A stretch of 64,000 nt of DNA from Streptomyces exfoliatus (GCF_000725545.1 NZ_JNZP01000007.1:175488-239487), one strand, 5' to 3'. Shown: positions 44,598 through 56,331, counted from the stretch's first letter. The notes: generated from the sequence alone by a model not told the origin. A program made the numbers and translations.

Positions 44598-45929
44598 ATG
44601 CAGCAGAACGCACCTGAGTCGTCGCTCATCGGGGAGGAGTACGAGGTCGAGGTCGGACCGGTCGCCCACGGCGGCCACTGCATCGCCCGCACCGAGGAGG
44701 GCCGCGTCCTCTTCGTCCGCCACGCGCTCCCCGGCGAGAAGGTCGTCGCCCGCGTCACCGAGGGCGAGGAGACCTCCCGCTTCCTGCGCGCCGACGCGGT
44801 CACGATCCTCGACCCGTCCAAGGACCGCGTCGAAGCGCCCTGCCCCTTCGCGGGACCCGGCAAGTGCGGCGGCTGCGACTGGCAGCACGCCAAGCCCGGC
44901 GCCCAGCGCCGCCTCAAGGGCGAGGTCATCGCCGAGCAGCTCCTGCGGCTCGCCGGACTCACCCCGGAGGAGGCGGGCTGGGACGGCACGGTCATGCCCG
45001 CCGAGGGCGACAAGCTCCCGCCGGGCGAGGTCCCGCAGTGGCGCACCCGCGTGCAGTACGCGGTCGACGCCGAGGGCAACGCGGGCCTGCGCAAGCACCG
45101 CTCCCACGAGGTCGAGAACATCGACCACTGCATGATCGCCGCCCAGGGCGTCTCGGAACTCGGCATCGAGAAGCGCAGCTGGGAGGGCATGGCCTCCATC
45201 GAGGCCATCGCCGCCTCCGGCTCCGGCGACCGCCAGGTCATCCTGACGCCGCGCCCCGGCGCGCGCCTCCCGCTGGTCGAGCTGGACAAGCCGGTCTCGG
45301 TGATGCGGGTCGACGAGAAGGACGGCGGCGTCCACCGCGTCCACGGCCGCGCCTTCGTCCGCGAGCGCGCCGACGAGCGCACCTACCGCGTCGGCAGCGG
45401 CGGCTTCTGGCAGGTCCACCCCAAGGCCGCCCAGACCCTCATGCTCGCCGTCATGCAGGGCCTGACGCCCCGCAAGGGCGAAACGGCCCTCGACCTCTAC
45501 TGCGGCGTCGGCCTCTTCGCGGGCGCCCTCGCCGACCGCGTCGGCGACCAGGGCGCGGTCCTCGGCATCGAATCCGGCAAGCGCGCGGTGGAGGACGCCC
45601 GCCACAACCTGGCCGCCTTCCCGCGCGTCCGCATCGAACAGGGCAAGGTCGAATCGGTCCTCCCGCGCACGGGCATCACCGAGGTCGACCTCATCGTCCT
45701 CGACCCGCCCCGCGCCGGCGCCGGCAAGCAGACCGTCCACCACCTCGCCGGCCTCGGCGCCCGCCGCATCGCCTACGTGGCCTGCGACCCGGCAGCCCTG
45801 GCCCGAGACCTGGCCTACTTCGCGGACCGCGGCTACAAGGTCCGGACCCTGAGGGCGTTCGACCTGTTCCCGATGACGCACCACGTGGAGTGCGTGGCGA
45901 TCCTGGAGCCGGTGAAGAAGGACGCCTGA
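44598..45929 (+). CDS. RNA (uracil-C5)-methyltransferase, TrmA/RlmCD family
   Basis: A 443-residue SAM-dependent RNA m5U methyltransferase. N-terminal TRAM domain (VEVGPVAHGGHCIARTEEG, residues 12-70). The cluster CPFAGPGKCGGCDWQH (about 78-95) gives Cys for an Fe-S centre, one fewer than some homologues show. Catalytic domain: FWQVHPKAA, ALDLYCGVGLFAGALA, VLDPPRAGAGK, and nucleophile Cys396 in YVACDPAALARDL. The last 13 or so residues (HHVECVAILEPVK) are encoded by an att-like repeat also found at 62188-62227, and the terminal KDA belongs to the island. Which uridine is modified cannot be said. Confidence 0.9.
   Translation: MQQNAPESSLIGEEYEVEVGPVAHGGHCIARTEEGRVLFVRHALPGEKVVARVTEGEETSRFLRADAVTILDPSKDRVEAPCPFAGPGKCGGCDWQHAKPGAQRRLKGEVIAEQLLRLAGLTPEEAGWDGTVMPAEGDKLPPGEVPQWRTRVQYAVDAEGNAGLRKHRSHEVENIDHCMIAAQGVSELGIEKRSWEGMASIEAIAASGSGDRQVILTPRPGARLPLVELDKPVSVMRVDEKDGGVHRVHGRAFVRERADERTYRVGSGGFWQVHPKAAQTLMLAVMQGLTPRKGETALDLYCGVGLFAGALADRVGDQGAVLGIESGKRAVEDARHNLAAFPRVRIEQGKVESVLPRTGITEVDLIVLDPPRAGAGKQTVHHLAGLGARRIAYVACDPAALARDLAYFADRGYKVRTLRAFDLFPMTHHVECVAILEPVKKDA
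45878..45917. repeat. Left attachment site (attL-like 40-bp core)
   Basis: These 40 bases are identical to 62188-62227 in the same orientation. With flanking bases the match is 46 of 47 (45871-45917 versus 62181-62227) and it continues more weakly upstream. The site lies in the last codons of the RNA methyltransferase gene, a classic position for site-specific integration. Confidence 0.85.
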
Positions 45930-45945
45930 GCTGCTGTTTCTTCGA

Positions 45946-46025
45946 GTGTGCGTTATGGGCGTTACATGCGTTAGGTGCGATATCTTGACGCATGTTCGAC
46001 GTGCGCGGCGCATGTTTGACGCACG
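45946..46025 (+). repeat. Left-end iterons, possible integrase arm sites
   Basis: GCATGTTCGACG (45990-46001) and GCATGTTTGACG (46010-46021) are direct repeats exactly 20 bp apart. TTGACGCATG and TTGACGCACG overlap them. GTGTGCGTTATGGG (45946-45959) recurs with one change at the right end of the island (62056-62069). Confidence 0.55.
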
Positions 46026-46560
46026 AACGGCATGGTTTCTGATGGGTCGTCATGCGTGATTGGCGACCGCCGAATGGGCCCCTCGGGCGTGTGGTCGTAG
46101 GCACGTTGCGGTGGCTGGGGCGCTGGCTGCCGAGCTGGCAGCTGCCCCTGCCCCATCCGCTTCTCGGTAGTGACGTTCCGTGACGCTAGGTGGGGTGTCC
46201 GGTGCGTGTTGTGTCAGGGGCCGCCATGGCTCCGGCGCTCGTGAAAAGGCTTGAGGTCGTCGCCGCTCCCGATGGGGCGGAGGGCGGTTCTCGAGCACGG
46301 CCGGACTCGTGATCGGTGCTGCGTGGCCGCAGCGGTGGAGCGCGCGCCGGTCGGTCCGGCGGCATCGGTGATGACCGGGCGTCGTGCGACATGCACGACC
46401 GTATGCCGGAGGAGCTGAACCCCTCGGGGCCTGCGGCCGTACATAGCGTCGAGGCCATCGGAGCTCCAGACGGGTGCGTGCGATGGCCGGTTCATCTAGA
46501 CGGCAACCCGTCGGCCTCCTTGCCAGGATGCCAGCGCCATTCCCGAAGGACCACAGACCT
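46026..46560. other. Non-coding left flank of the island
   Basis: No reading frame here has a plausible start, ribosome site or recognisable protein. A GC-rich inverted region with CAGCTGGCAGCTG-like bases lies near 46120-46150. The dps ribosome site (CGAAGGACC) is at its right edge. Confidence 0.5.
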
Positions 46561-47034
46561 ATGACGATGATCAACAGCCCGCTGCCGGAGGGCGACCGCG
46601 AGATCGCCGGCGCGGCCCTCCAGGCGACCCTGGTCGACCTGCTCGACCTGTCCCTGGTGGCCAAGCAGGCGCACTGGAACCTGTACGGCCCGCGTTTTCG
46701 ATCAGTCCACGTCCAGCTCGACGAGGTTGCCTCGATCGCACGTGACCACGCGGACACGGTGGCCGAACGCGCGGCTGCGCTGGGAGTGAGTCCGGACGGA
46801 CGGGCGGTCACCATCGCGGGCACCAGCGGCGTGCCTGCTTTCCCGTCAGGCTGGACGAAGGACGGCGACGCTGTCGATGCCCTGGTGCGTACGTTCTCCG
46901 CGGTCATCGGGAGGGTGCGGCAGCGGATCGAGGAGACTGGTCCGGTGGACGCCGTGAGCCAGGATCTCCTCATCGGGCTGACGGCCGAACTGGAGAAGCA
47001 TGCGTGGATGTTCCAGGCGGAGAACAGGGCCTGA
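46561..47034 (+). CDS. Dps-family DNA starvation/ferritin-like protein
   Basis: A 157-residue Dps. The ferroxidase residues are found with exactly the Dps spacing: His38 (AKQAHWN), His50 (SVHVQLDE), Asp54, Asp65 and Glu69 (RDHADTVAER), which form the inter-subunit iron site. Dps oligomers oxidise Fe(II) with H2O2, store iron and protect or compact DNA. The first 10 residues are the only N-terminal tail, so DNA binding may be weak. ATG start with CGAAGGACC. First gene inside the island; no obvious peroxide operator was found upstream. Confidence 0.9.
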   Translation: MTMINSPLPEGDREIAGAALQATLVDLLDLSLVAKQAHWNLYGPRFRSVHVQLDEVASIARDHADTVAERAAALGVSPDGRAVTIAGTSGVPAFPSGWTKDGDAVDALVRTFSAVIGRVRQRIEETGPVDAVSQDLLIGLTAELEKHAWMFQAENRA

Positions 47035-47850
47035 CGAGGTTGGACTCGTGCTGTCGGATGGGGTGACCGCCGACTGCGGTGTCACTGGAGGCTTGCGGTA
47101 TCCGCAGGGACGGGCTGGCTGCCGGATGAGAACGGCGGCCGAGGAGCTGTCGCCAAGAGGCTGAGCGGTCCTTCCTGGACGAGGCGGAGCTCGGTGATCG
47201 CGAAAGGCCTGGGGACCGGCATCCACTCGGCACGGAGAGGTGGCGGCAGGGGGCGGTCCGGGGCCGGGACGCAGTTTGTCCCGTGCCGTTCCTGCCGCAG
47301 CGGGCTTTCCTCGGCAACGAGTCCGGAGATCACTCCCGACCATCCGGTTCCGCGGGGTCCGGGGGCAGGGTGAGGCGATCACGACCTCTCTGGCGAGGGC
47401 GAGCGAAGAAGACGACGGGCGTGTATCGGGTCCGTGGCGACCTCGTGCGCCGCTGGTCGCGAGTCGATCCGTAGTGGGGCTGATCATCGAGACGCCCATG
47501 TCGTTCGAACGGCTCCGGACAGAAGCAGGGCAAGACGACAAGGGCGTTTGAGTGCCTGGGTGTCACTGCTTTCCGAGCAGAACCCTCCGGGGGCGGTTCA
47601 CGATTCCCACCAGGTGGGTGGAGCCCGGCAGCGGTGCCTGACGAGTTCATGCGCCATCGTCGTGAGACCGGACTCTCCGGGTTCCTCCCCTCGACTTCGG
47701 TGGCGACGGACCATCCCCGACATGCCGACACCCCGGGGCCGAGCGGAACCGCCCGGGGAGCGGCACCGGACGGGACGGTGACGTCAGGACCCATCCGGCG
47801 GCGCCGCGGACCGTGGATGACCGGGCCCGCATCGCCCGTCCGTGCCGTGA
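47035..47850. other. Gene-free 816-bp stretch in the island
   Basis: Reading frames on both strands lack start signals and protein-like composition. It lies downstream of the sigma factor gene, where an anti-sigma gene is often found; none can be recognised. Probably decayed DNA. Confidence 0.5.
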
Positions 47851-48432
47851 CTACACGCCGAGTACGCCCTGCTTCTCCAAGGACCTGCGCAGCGCCCGCA
47901 CGGCGTAGAAGGCACGGCTCTTGACTGTGCCGGGCGGGATGCCGAGGTGCTCGGCCACCTGGGCCACGCTGCATTCCAGGGAGTACATGAGGCGGATGAC
48001 GGTCCGGTGCTGTTCCTTCAGCTCCCGCAGTGCCTCCAGCACCGCGTGGGAGGTGATCGTGGACTCCGTGCCGTCCCAGGAGGCGTCCAGATCCTCGACC
48101 GCCATCAGATCCAGTGGCCGGACCTGCCGGGCCCGGTGGTGGTCGATGACCAGGTTCCTGGCCACGGTGAACAGCCACGGCCGGATGTGTTCGCCGCGGG
48201 TGCTCAAGAGCCGGGCGTGTTTCCAGGCGCGCGCCGCGGTCTCCTGGAGGATGTCCTCAGCCCTGTGCCAGTCGCCGTCCAGCAGCCGCGCGGCGTACCG
48301 GATGAGCAGAGGGCCGTACTGCTCGTAGATGTCTCGTATGAAGGCGTCGCAGTCGGTGTCCGAAGCGACGTGCCGGGCATGTGCCCGAGTCGAGGCGAGG
48401 GTGGCCGCCCCCGCCTCCATGGTCCCGTTCAT
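47851..48432 (-). CDS. ECF-type RNA polymerase sigma factor
   Basis: A 193-residue sigma factor with only regions 2 and 4. Region 2: DCDAFIRDIYEQYGPLLIRYAARLL and DWHRAEDILQETAARAWKH, with RPWLFTVARNLVIDHHRARQ. Region 4: LRELKEQHRTVIRLMYSLECSVAQVAEHLGIPPGTVKSRAFYAVRALR, a typical sigma-70 region 4 helix-turn-helix. ATG 48432 or 48420 could be the start. No anti-sigma gene is adjacent, which is unusual for this class, so control may be transcriptional or the partner has been lost. It may direct island or envelope genes. Confidence 0.88.
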   Translation of the reverse strand: MNGTMEAGAATLASTRAHARHVASDTDCDAFIRDIYEQYGPLLIRYAARLLDGDWHRAEDILQETAARAWKHARLLSTRGEHIRPWLFTVARNLVIDHHRARQVRPLDLMAVEDLDASWDGTESTITSHAVLEALRELKEQHRTVIRLMYSLECSVAQVAEHLGIPPGTVKSRAFYAVRALRRSLEKQGVLGV

Positions 48433-48769
48433 GGGTGGTGCTCAATTCTGTTCGAGTGTTCCGTGGCGTGCTCTCCCACTTGCGCGGGTGAGTGGCTCAA
48501 CACTCGGCGGGACCCCTTCGCCAAACCTTGTCGTCTCCTTGTCGCGCCGCTTGCCGACCCATGCCGCCCGCTCCCGGCACGTCCTCGTGTCCGCCAGGGG
48601 GCGCTCCGCGGCGCCGACGGCGCGTAGGCCTCTCGGACCCGACGGGAACGACCGGATCAGGGCGTTCGCGTCGCGAGCCGACGAGTTCGGCGTCGATGAC
48701 GTCCTGCGCGTCCGCCGAGAACAGGTAGTCGTGAGAGGACACACCGGTCTTCCGGATTCCCCTCGGCAT
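48433..48769. other. Intergenic, upstream of the sigma factor gene
   Basis: No gene supported. The first 60 bases upstream of the start are AT-richer and may hold the sigma gene promoter. Decayed transposase sequence begins near 48770. Confidence 0.4.
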
Positions 48770-48871
48770 TCCGCGCCGACGGTGTCCTGCTGGCTGAACC
48801 TGGTGAAGCGATGGCTCGCCGAGTTCGGACGGAGACAGCTCCTACTGCCGGTGAATCTCCGCCCCGGGTGA
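48770..48871 (+). pseudogene. IS630-family transposase C-terminal remnant
   Basis: About 33 residues read SAPTVSCWLNLVKRWLAEFG and then RRQLLL, matching the FTPTSxSWLNQVERWFxELTRRQ region that surrounds the last catalytic residue of IS630 DDE transposases. No upstream catalytic domain or start is recognisable. It abuts the end of the decayed regulator gene. Confidence 0.55.
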
Positions 48872-51699
48872 CTGGTGCGCAGAATCAGCGCCTGTCGGAA
48901 CCGGCGCCGTGCGATTGCCGACGTCCTTCTGCGGCGGGACGGGTACGGAGCCCGCATCCATGTCTAGGGCGGTGAGCCGGTCTCGGATCTCCCGGGCGCT
49001 GTGGGACAGATCCTGTCGTTCGGCATCGGCGAGCGCGTTGACCCAGTCCGTGCGTGCGGCCTCCCGGTCGCCCATGGCCAGACGGGTGTTGCCCCGTCGC
49101 ATCAGCGAGCCGACCACGTTCCTGTGGTCCTCCAGTTCCTCGAAGGCGTCCAGCGCCCGCCGCTAGGTGGCTGCCGCCTCCTCGTACCGGCCGAGTCGAT
49201 GGAGGGCGTAGCCCACGCTGTCCCAGCACTGGGCCTCCTGCCACGGGGCGTCCAGGCGCTGGTAGAGGGCGATGCCCTCCTCGCCGTACACGAGGCCTCT
49301 CCCGGGCCGCCCCAGGTTGGAGTGCAGCCAGGAGAGCCCGTTGAGGCACTCGGCCGTCCACAGCTTGTTCCCCGTAGATCGGGCCAGCGCGAGTCCTTGC
49401 TCGGCGGGAGCCAACGCCTCCCGGTGTCGGCCGAATCGGAACAGCGCCATGGCCGTCACGAACAGGGCGCGAACCTGTTCGCCGGCCACGCCGAGTTCCT
49501 CGAAGAGGGCGGAAGCGCGTTCCAGGTGATCCAGAGCCCGCCTCGTCCACGCGAGGCCTGTGACCCGGTGGTCCAGCTTCTGGCTGACGGCGGTCTGCAG
49601 CAAGCCGGCCAGTAACCGGTGTTCGGCGGTGAACCATCGGCGTGCCTGTTCGATGGTGGCGAACGTCTCCGGGACGACGCCCGTGGCGGGGGAGCCGAGG
49701 TCGAGTCCGGGCAGCGAGTCCTGCTTGAACAGCAGGTTGGCTTCGTAGGCCGTGAACATGTGGTGGTACAGGACCCGGAGGGTGGCGGCGTGGCGTTTGT
49801 CGGTGTCGTCGTGGGTGTGGGTGAGTTCGGTGGCGTAGCCGCGCAGCAGGTCGTGGAGGGTGTAGCGGCCGGGCAGCGGCTGTTCGACGAGGCAGGACCG
49901 GGTCAGGTCGGCGAGGAGACGGCGTGTCCGGTGGAGGGGGAGTGCGGTGAGGCCGGCGGCGGCCGGGGCGGTGATGTGGGGGCCGGGGTGGAGGGCGAGG
50001 AGGCGGAAGAGGCGTGCGGCGGGTCCGTCCAGGGGCCGGTAGGACCAGGAGAACACGGTGCGGACGTCGGTGGTGGCGCGGAGGCGGTGAACGCGTCCAG
50101 GCCGCTGTGCGCCCGCAGATCGTCGGCGATGGCGCGGAGGGGGAAGGCGGGTTCGTACTCGGCGTGGGCGGCGGCCACGGCCAGTGCCAGGGGCAGTCGT
50201 CCGCACAGGCGGATGATGTCGGCCGCGGCGGCGGGCTCGGCGGCGAGCCGTTCCGTCCCCAGCCGCCGTGCCAGCGTCTCGTGGGCCTCGGACTGAGAGG
50301 GCAGGGGGAGGGTGAGGGGTTTGGCGCCTTCCGACGCGATCAGGCCGGTGAGTCGGTTGCGGCTGGTGATCAGGGTGAAGCAGCCGTCGCAGGCGGGCAG
50401 CAGGGGACGGATCTGCTGTTCGTCGCGGGCGTTGTCCAGGACGAGGAGGATCCGCCGGTCGGCGAGGAGGCTGCGGAAGAGGGTGCTGCGGCCGGGGATG
50501 TCCTCAAGGATGTCCTGGGCGGGGACGCCGAGGGCGGTGAGGAAGCCGTGCAGGGCGTCACCGGGTTCGACGGCGGGTGCGTGGGGGTGGAACCCGCACA
50601 GGTTGACGAAGAGCTGTCCGTCGGGGAAGGAGGAGGCGATCTGGTGGGCGTGGTGGACTGCGAAGGTGGTCTTGCCGACACCAGGAGCACCGCCGATGAC
50701 GACGACGGGAGCACCGGTCGGACCTGGGTCTCCGCTCACGGCGGACAGCCAGGCGCCCTCCGTCTCCCGCCCCGCGAAAACCGCCAGATCACCGGGCAAC
50801 TGCGCCGGACGTACAGCCCGTGGAGACCTGCTCCTGCCGTCGCCCGCGACCGGATCTCTCCTCGCACCGGACGGTGTCACACCGGTGTTCGGCCCGGACC
50901 GCGTGACATCGTGGACCGCGCCTGACTGCGGTGCGCCGACGGATGCCGTCTCGTCTGGGTCGTCCACGGCCGCGGCCCCGGCCGGATGACCCGAACCACG
51001 GCTGCCCGCGAGGGCGGTCGCCGTGCCCGTCGTGTTCGGCCAGGTACAGGGCACGCAACAGCAGATCCCAGCCGGTCTCCCGCAAAGGATGCTGCGTCGT
51101 CAGTTCCCGCGCGGCGTCCACGGCCTTCTGCGTCTGTCCGTCCAGGAGCAGGGCGGTGGTGCGGAGCTCCCGGGCGGTCTGTAGCAGTTCCTCCAAGCGG
51201 GCGGCCTCAGGAGTGGCGAACAGATAGGGGGCGGCGTCGGCGAGCGCGGCACCGCGCCACATCTCCAGAGCCCTTTCGGTCCTCCACGACGCGCGAGGAC
51301 CGGCCCCGGTCCATCGACCGGCGCGCCTGGGCCAGGGCTCTCGCTCGAAGCGTACGGTGTCCCGGCTGTCCGGCGGGATGTGCAGGGCGTAGCTCAGGGG
51401 CTCGGTGACCAGCACTTCGAACGAGCGCCGCCCGCGCAGATGCCGGGTTCCAGAATCGCGCGGACCTTGCTGACGTGGGCGTGCAGGGACGCCATCGCCC
51501 CACCCGGTTCCCGCCCTGACGGCTGTGGCCACAACTCCTCGCACAGCGTCTCGGGAGCGACCGTGTGGCCTTCGGCGAGCAGGAGTCGGATCAGCAGCAG
51601 TCGCTGCCTGCGCCGCCCCATGTCCAGCACCGCGCCCGCCCGCCGCACCACCAGCGGACCCAGCACCGCGAAGTCAAGCGACTCCCCCACAGCGGTCAC
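48842..51699 (-). pseudogene. Decayed SARP/AfsR-type regulator (paralogue of the gene at 56437)
   Basis: Read on the minus strand this is a broken copy of the 1060-residue regulator at 56437-59619. GTG start at 51699 with TAVGESLDFAVLGPLVVRR. The winged-helix domain is followed by a frameshift near 51440, two compensating shifts near 51300, another near 51000 with loss of the linker, intact NB-ARC motifs GAPGVGKTTFAVHHAH and RRILLVLDNARDEQQ, a frameshift near 50090, a TPR segment missing about 50 residues near 49530, and a nonsense codon TAG at 49163-49165 replacing the Tyr of RYEExxATY. The frame then continues to 48842. Confidence 0.9.
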
Positions 51700-51903
51700 C
51701 GTACTCCCGGAAGAGCCGCCCGACGGCGGCGCTCCTCACACGCACATGTCCGTAGGCACATGAGCGGTCCGCTCCCGCGCGGACAGATGCGCCGTGGGCT
51801 CGATGACCCACACCGGACGCCACCCCGTCCGCGCCCCGCGCGACCGCTGCCACCTCTGCCGCGTCCGCGCAGTTCGCCGGAACGGAGAACGAGGAGCGGT
51901 GCG

Positions 51904-51966
51904 GGTGATCGGAGCGGAGGACCCCGTCGTCCACCTCCCGCCTACCGATCGGGACATTAGCAGGGC
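51904..51966. repeat. Duplicated upstream region of the regulator, copy 1
   Basis: About 63 bases here match 59775-59838 closely (ggtGATCGGAGCGG, AGGACCCCGTCGTCC, GGACATTAGCAGG). Each copy lies about 150-200 bp upstream of a regulator start, so the duplication included the promoter. The rest of 51700-52374 holds no gene. Confidence 0.8.
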
Positions 51967-52374
51967 GTCAACCGGCCTGAAGGACTGCGTGGGCAGGACG
52001 ATTCAGCGCTGCGGCGGACGCCGCCTCCGGCCGTAGCGCCTACACCACCGGGCCCACCGGTACACGGAGGAGCACGTCCGCCGCTGGTCGGATGCCGTGC
52101 GTCCGGTTGCCGGCCGCAGGATCGCCGGGTGCCGTGCCGAACCGAAGCGGATCATGAAAGGCGCCGGCCAGGGTCTGGCAGCAGGTGATTTCTTGGAGAA
52201 CGGCCTTACCCGGGGTGGCTGTTGGCGGAGAAGGACGTAGTGGCGGAGGGAGTTCGCCAGACCTGAACCCGGTGCGTGCCGCGGTCGTAGAGGCGAAGGA
52301 CACGTCCGTACGCGTCGCGTGCCCAAGGACGGGCCGCCGACTCGTGCGGCCTCTTTCCACCTCAAGGGGACTTC

Positions 52375-53253
52375 ATGGCTCATTCTCACCCGTACTCGAA
52401 GATCCGTAGAGGGGGGGTAGCCACGGCCGCTGCCCTCGCCGTCTCGCTGCTGACGTCCGGGGCTGCTCCGGCCGCCGCGACCGACGTCTCCGGGCAGGGA
52501 GCCCTCAAGCACTACGTCGCCCTCGGTGACTCCTACGCCGCAGGAACGGGCCTGCCCGGGCAGACGGACGCGACGTGCATGCGCTCCACGGGCAGCTACC
52601 CGGCGTGGATCGCCGAGACGTACAAGCCCGCCGTCTTCAAGGACGTCACGTGCGGTGGAGCGACCACGCGCTCGTTGTGGAACAACGAGGGGTCGGCCGC
52701 ACCCCAGGTCCATGCCCTCACCCAGGACACCGACCTGGTGACCGTCACGCTCGGCGGCAACGACCTCGGCTTCTCCGACGTGCTCACCAGATGCGTCCTG
52801 GTCGGTCTCACCACCCGGGAGGGAACTCCTTGCCGGGACGTGGCGGCCAAGGAGGTCGACGCGGGCTTCGCGAGGCTGAGCACGCGTCTGCCCGACATGC
52901 TCACCGACATCAAGCGGCGCAGCCCCCGGGCGCGTGTCGTCGTGGTCGGCTACCCCAACCCGTTCCCCGTCGACGGGAGCGCCTGCGGTTCCTCGGTGCC
53001 GCTGGCCAAGGGTGACGTCACCTGGCTCCACCAGACCACGAACCGGCTGAACCTCATGCTGGAGATGTCGGCCCTCCTGAGGCAGGTCGAGTTCGTCGAC
53101 ACCTCCTCGGTGTTCCGGGGTCACGACATGTGCCGGCCCCCGTCCGGGCAGTGGATCAACCCGCTGCTGCCGCGGACGTCCGGATCCGCCCACCCCAACG
53201 CCGTCGGCCACCTGATGACAGCCGTCGAGGTGTACGAGAGGCTCAAGAAGTAG
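52375..53253 (+). CDS. Secreted SGNH/GDSL-family esterase
   Basis: A 292-residue exported hydrolase. Sec signal peptide in residues 1-36 (KIRRGGVATAAALAVSLLTSGA, Ala-x-Ala cleavage). Catalytic blocks: GDSYAAG with Ser53 (block I), GGND (block III; oxyanion Asn) and SGSAHPN (block V; His near 277). Six Cys in the mature part probably form three disulfides, as in secreted Streptomyces lipases and phospholipases of this family. ATG start. Substrate likely an ester or phospholipid. Lies between the two regulator copies. Confidence 0.9.
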   Translation: MAHSHPYSKIRRGGVATAAALAVSLLTSGAAPAAATDVSGQGALKHYVALGDSYAAGTGLPGQTDATCMRSTGSYPAWIAETYKPAVFKDVTCGGATTRSLWNNEGSAAPQVHALTQDTDLVTVTLGGNDLGFSDVLTRCVLVGLTTREGTPCRDVAAKEVDAGFARLSTRLPDMLTDIKRRSPRARVVVVGYPNPFPVDGSACGSSVPLAKGDVTWLHQTTNRLNLMLEMSALLRQVEFVDTSSVFRGHDMCRPPSGQWINPLLPRTSGSAHPNAVGHLMTAVEVYERLKK

Positions 53254-53262
53254 TCATCGCCC

Positions 53263-53296
53263 CTCCGGGGTCGGAGCGTCTCTCCGGGCCCCGGAG
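53263..53296 (+). terminator. Hairpin after the GDSL esterase gene
   Basis: CTCCGGGG (53263-53270) pairs with CCCCGGAG (53289-53296), starting 10 bp after the stop codon. A competing near-perfect palindrome lies at 53282-53296. Confidence 0.5.
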
Positions 53297-54045
53297 ATCG
53301 GGACATGGGCGCCGAGCCTGTACCTACGGAACGGCCGTTGCGGCAGTTCGGCGACAGGCGGTGCCGAGCATGGGGCCGACGAGGGCGGTCACCGGTTTCG
53401 AACGGCGCAGGCAGAGCGCAGCCGTCACCGTCCCGGCGACGAGGATCGCCACGAGAAGGACGGCGGCACGAAGTTCGTTCCCCGTGCGGCCACGCTCGAC
53501 GTCACCCGTTGACCCTCGGCGCCTGATGACTCCGTCCCGTGCCCGTGCCGCCCGGAGAGCGGTGGCCCGGGAGGAAGCGGGTCGGGCGGATCCGAGGGTC
53601 GGCCCGGCCGGCCTGCCGGTCGCCGACACGACATGCGGCAGGGCTGACGGCCGGAGGGTCCTCGCGCGCCCGGGCGCGGAGGCTCCTTGCTCCGCCGAGT
53701 TCCCCTCATGACCACTCGGACCGGAACAGGGGTCGAGTTCACCACCGTCGGTGAACCGCAGTGCGGGATTCCTCGTAGGAAGCAGTGACGTCCGGGCACA
53801 TGAGAGCCCTGACCGGACGTCAGCCCTGTCGGCTGTTGTGGCGGCAGCCGGCAGGGCGGCAGAGCCGTTCGTGCCCCGGGCCGCCACCGTTCGATCAGTC
53901 AAGGCGGGGCCTCATGGCAATTTCAGTTGCACGCAATTCAATTGATTGCAACTCAACACTGGGCTGTGTTTCTCGTCGGAGCCGGGTTCGCCTTGCCGGC
54001 CCCGCCACATCAGGGCGTCAACCCTCATGAAGAAGGACATTGAAG
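53297..54045. other. Gene-poor 750-bp stretch with AT-rich operator at its right end
   Basis: No confident gene. A minus-strand frame at 53324-53902 ends in one membrane-helix-like segment (AAVLLVAILVAGTVTAALCL) but has low-complexity, non-conserved-looking sequence before it and is not called. The right end carries the palindrome listed separately. Confidence 0.45.
53925..53953. promoter_or_regulatory. AT-rich MarR/OhrR-like operator palindrome
   Basis: AGTTGCA (53925-53931) and TGCAACT (53947-53953) form an inverted repeat; CAATT-C-AATTG lies inside. The TTGCA...CAATTG...TGCAA arrangement resembles operators of MarR-type peroxide regulators. It is 93 bp upstream of the secreted hydrolase gene at 54046. 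No MarR gene is nearby. Confidence 0.55.
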
Positions 54046-56020
<1,975 letters not shown>

Positions 56021-56062
56021 GGGCGGAGTCCGGCCTCTCGCCGGCCGGATGGCGACCCGCAG

Positions 56063-56095
56063 GCGCCCCGTCACCGTTCGACGGTGACGGGGCGC
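56063..56095 (+). terminator. Perfect 15-bp stem terminator
   Basis: Arms 56063-56077 and 56081-56095 are exact complements with a TCG loop, 43 bp after the haloperoxidase stop. Confidence 0.85.
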
Positions 56096-56331
56096 TGTCC
56101 TGGCAGCACAGCAACTATGAAGGCCGCTTCTTCTTGAGCTCGAACAGCACATCCGATGTCGGCAGTTACATGAACGACCGGACGACCTCGGTCTGGACCC
56201 GGACCAGCCGCACCGTCTGCATGTACCGGCACGAGGGCTACGTCTACGACATGGGGTGTTACGGGGCTGGTGGCTCGACCGGCGTTCTGCCCATTCTCAA
56301 CGACGAGCTGACGAGTTTCCGGCTCGTGTGA
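56095..56331 (+). pseudogene. Peptidase inhibitor I36-like C-terminal fragment
   Basis: About 78 residues in one frame resemble the C-terminal part of secreted I36/SMI-type inhibitors: LSWQHSNYEGRFFLSSNSTS, VGSYMNDRTTSVWTRTS, and two Cys (TVCMY, MGCYG). No signal peptide or start codon precedes it, and its 5' edge is the terminator hairpin. It is probably the stump left by a deletion or recombination. Confidence 0.55.

Noticed and set aside
47240..47551. A possible 103-residue gene between dps and the sigma factor
   Set aside because: No ribosome site, no recognisable domain, and Arg/Gly/Pro-biased composition.
53324..53902. A possible minus-strand membrane protein gene of 192 codons
   Set aside because: One hydrophobic segment near the end, but otherwise low-complexity sequence and no ribosome site. 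Kept only as a note in the gap description.
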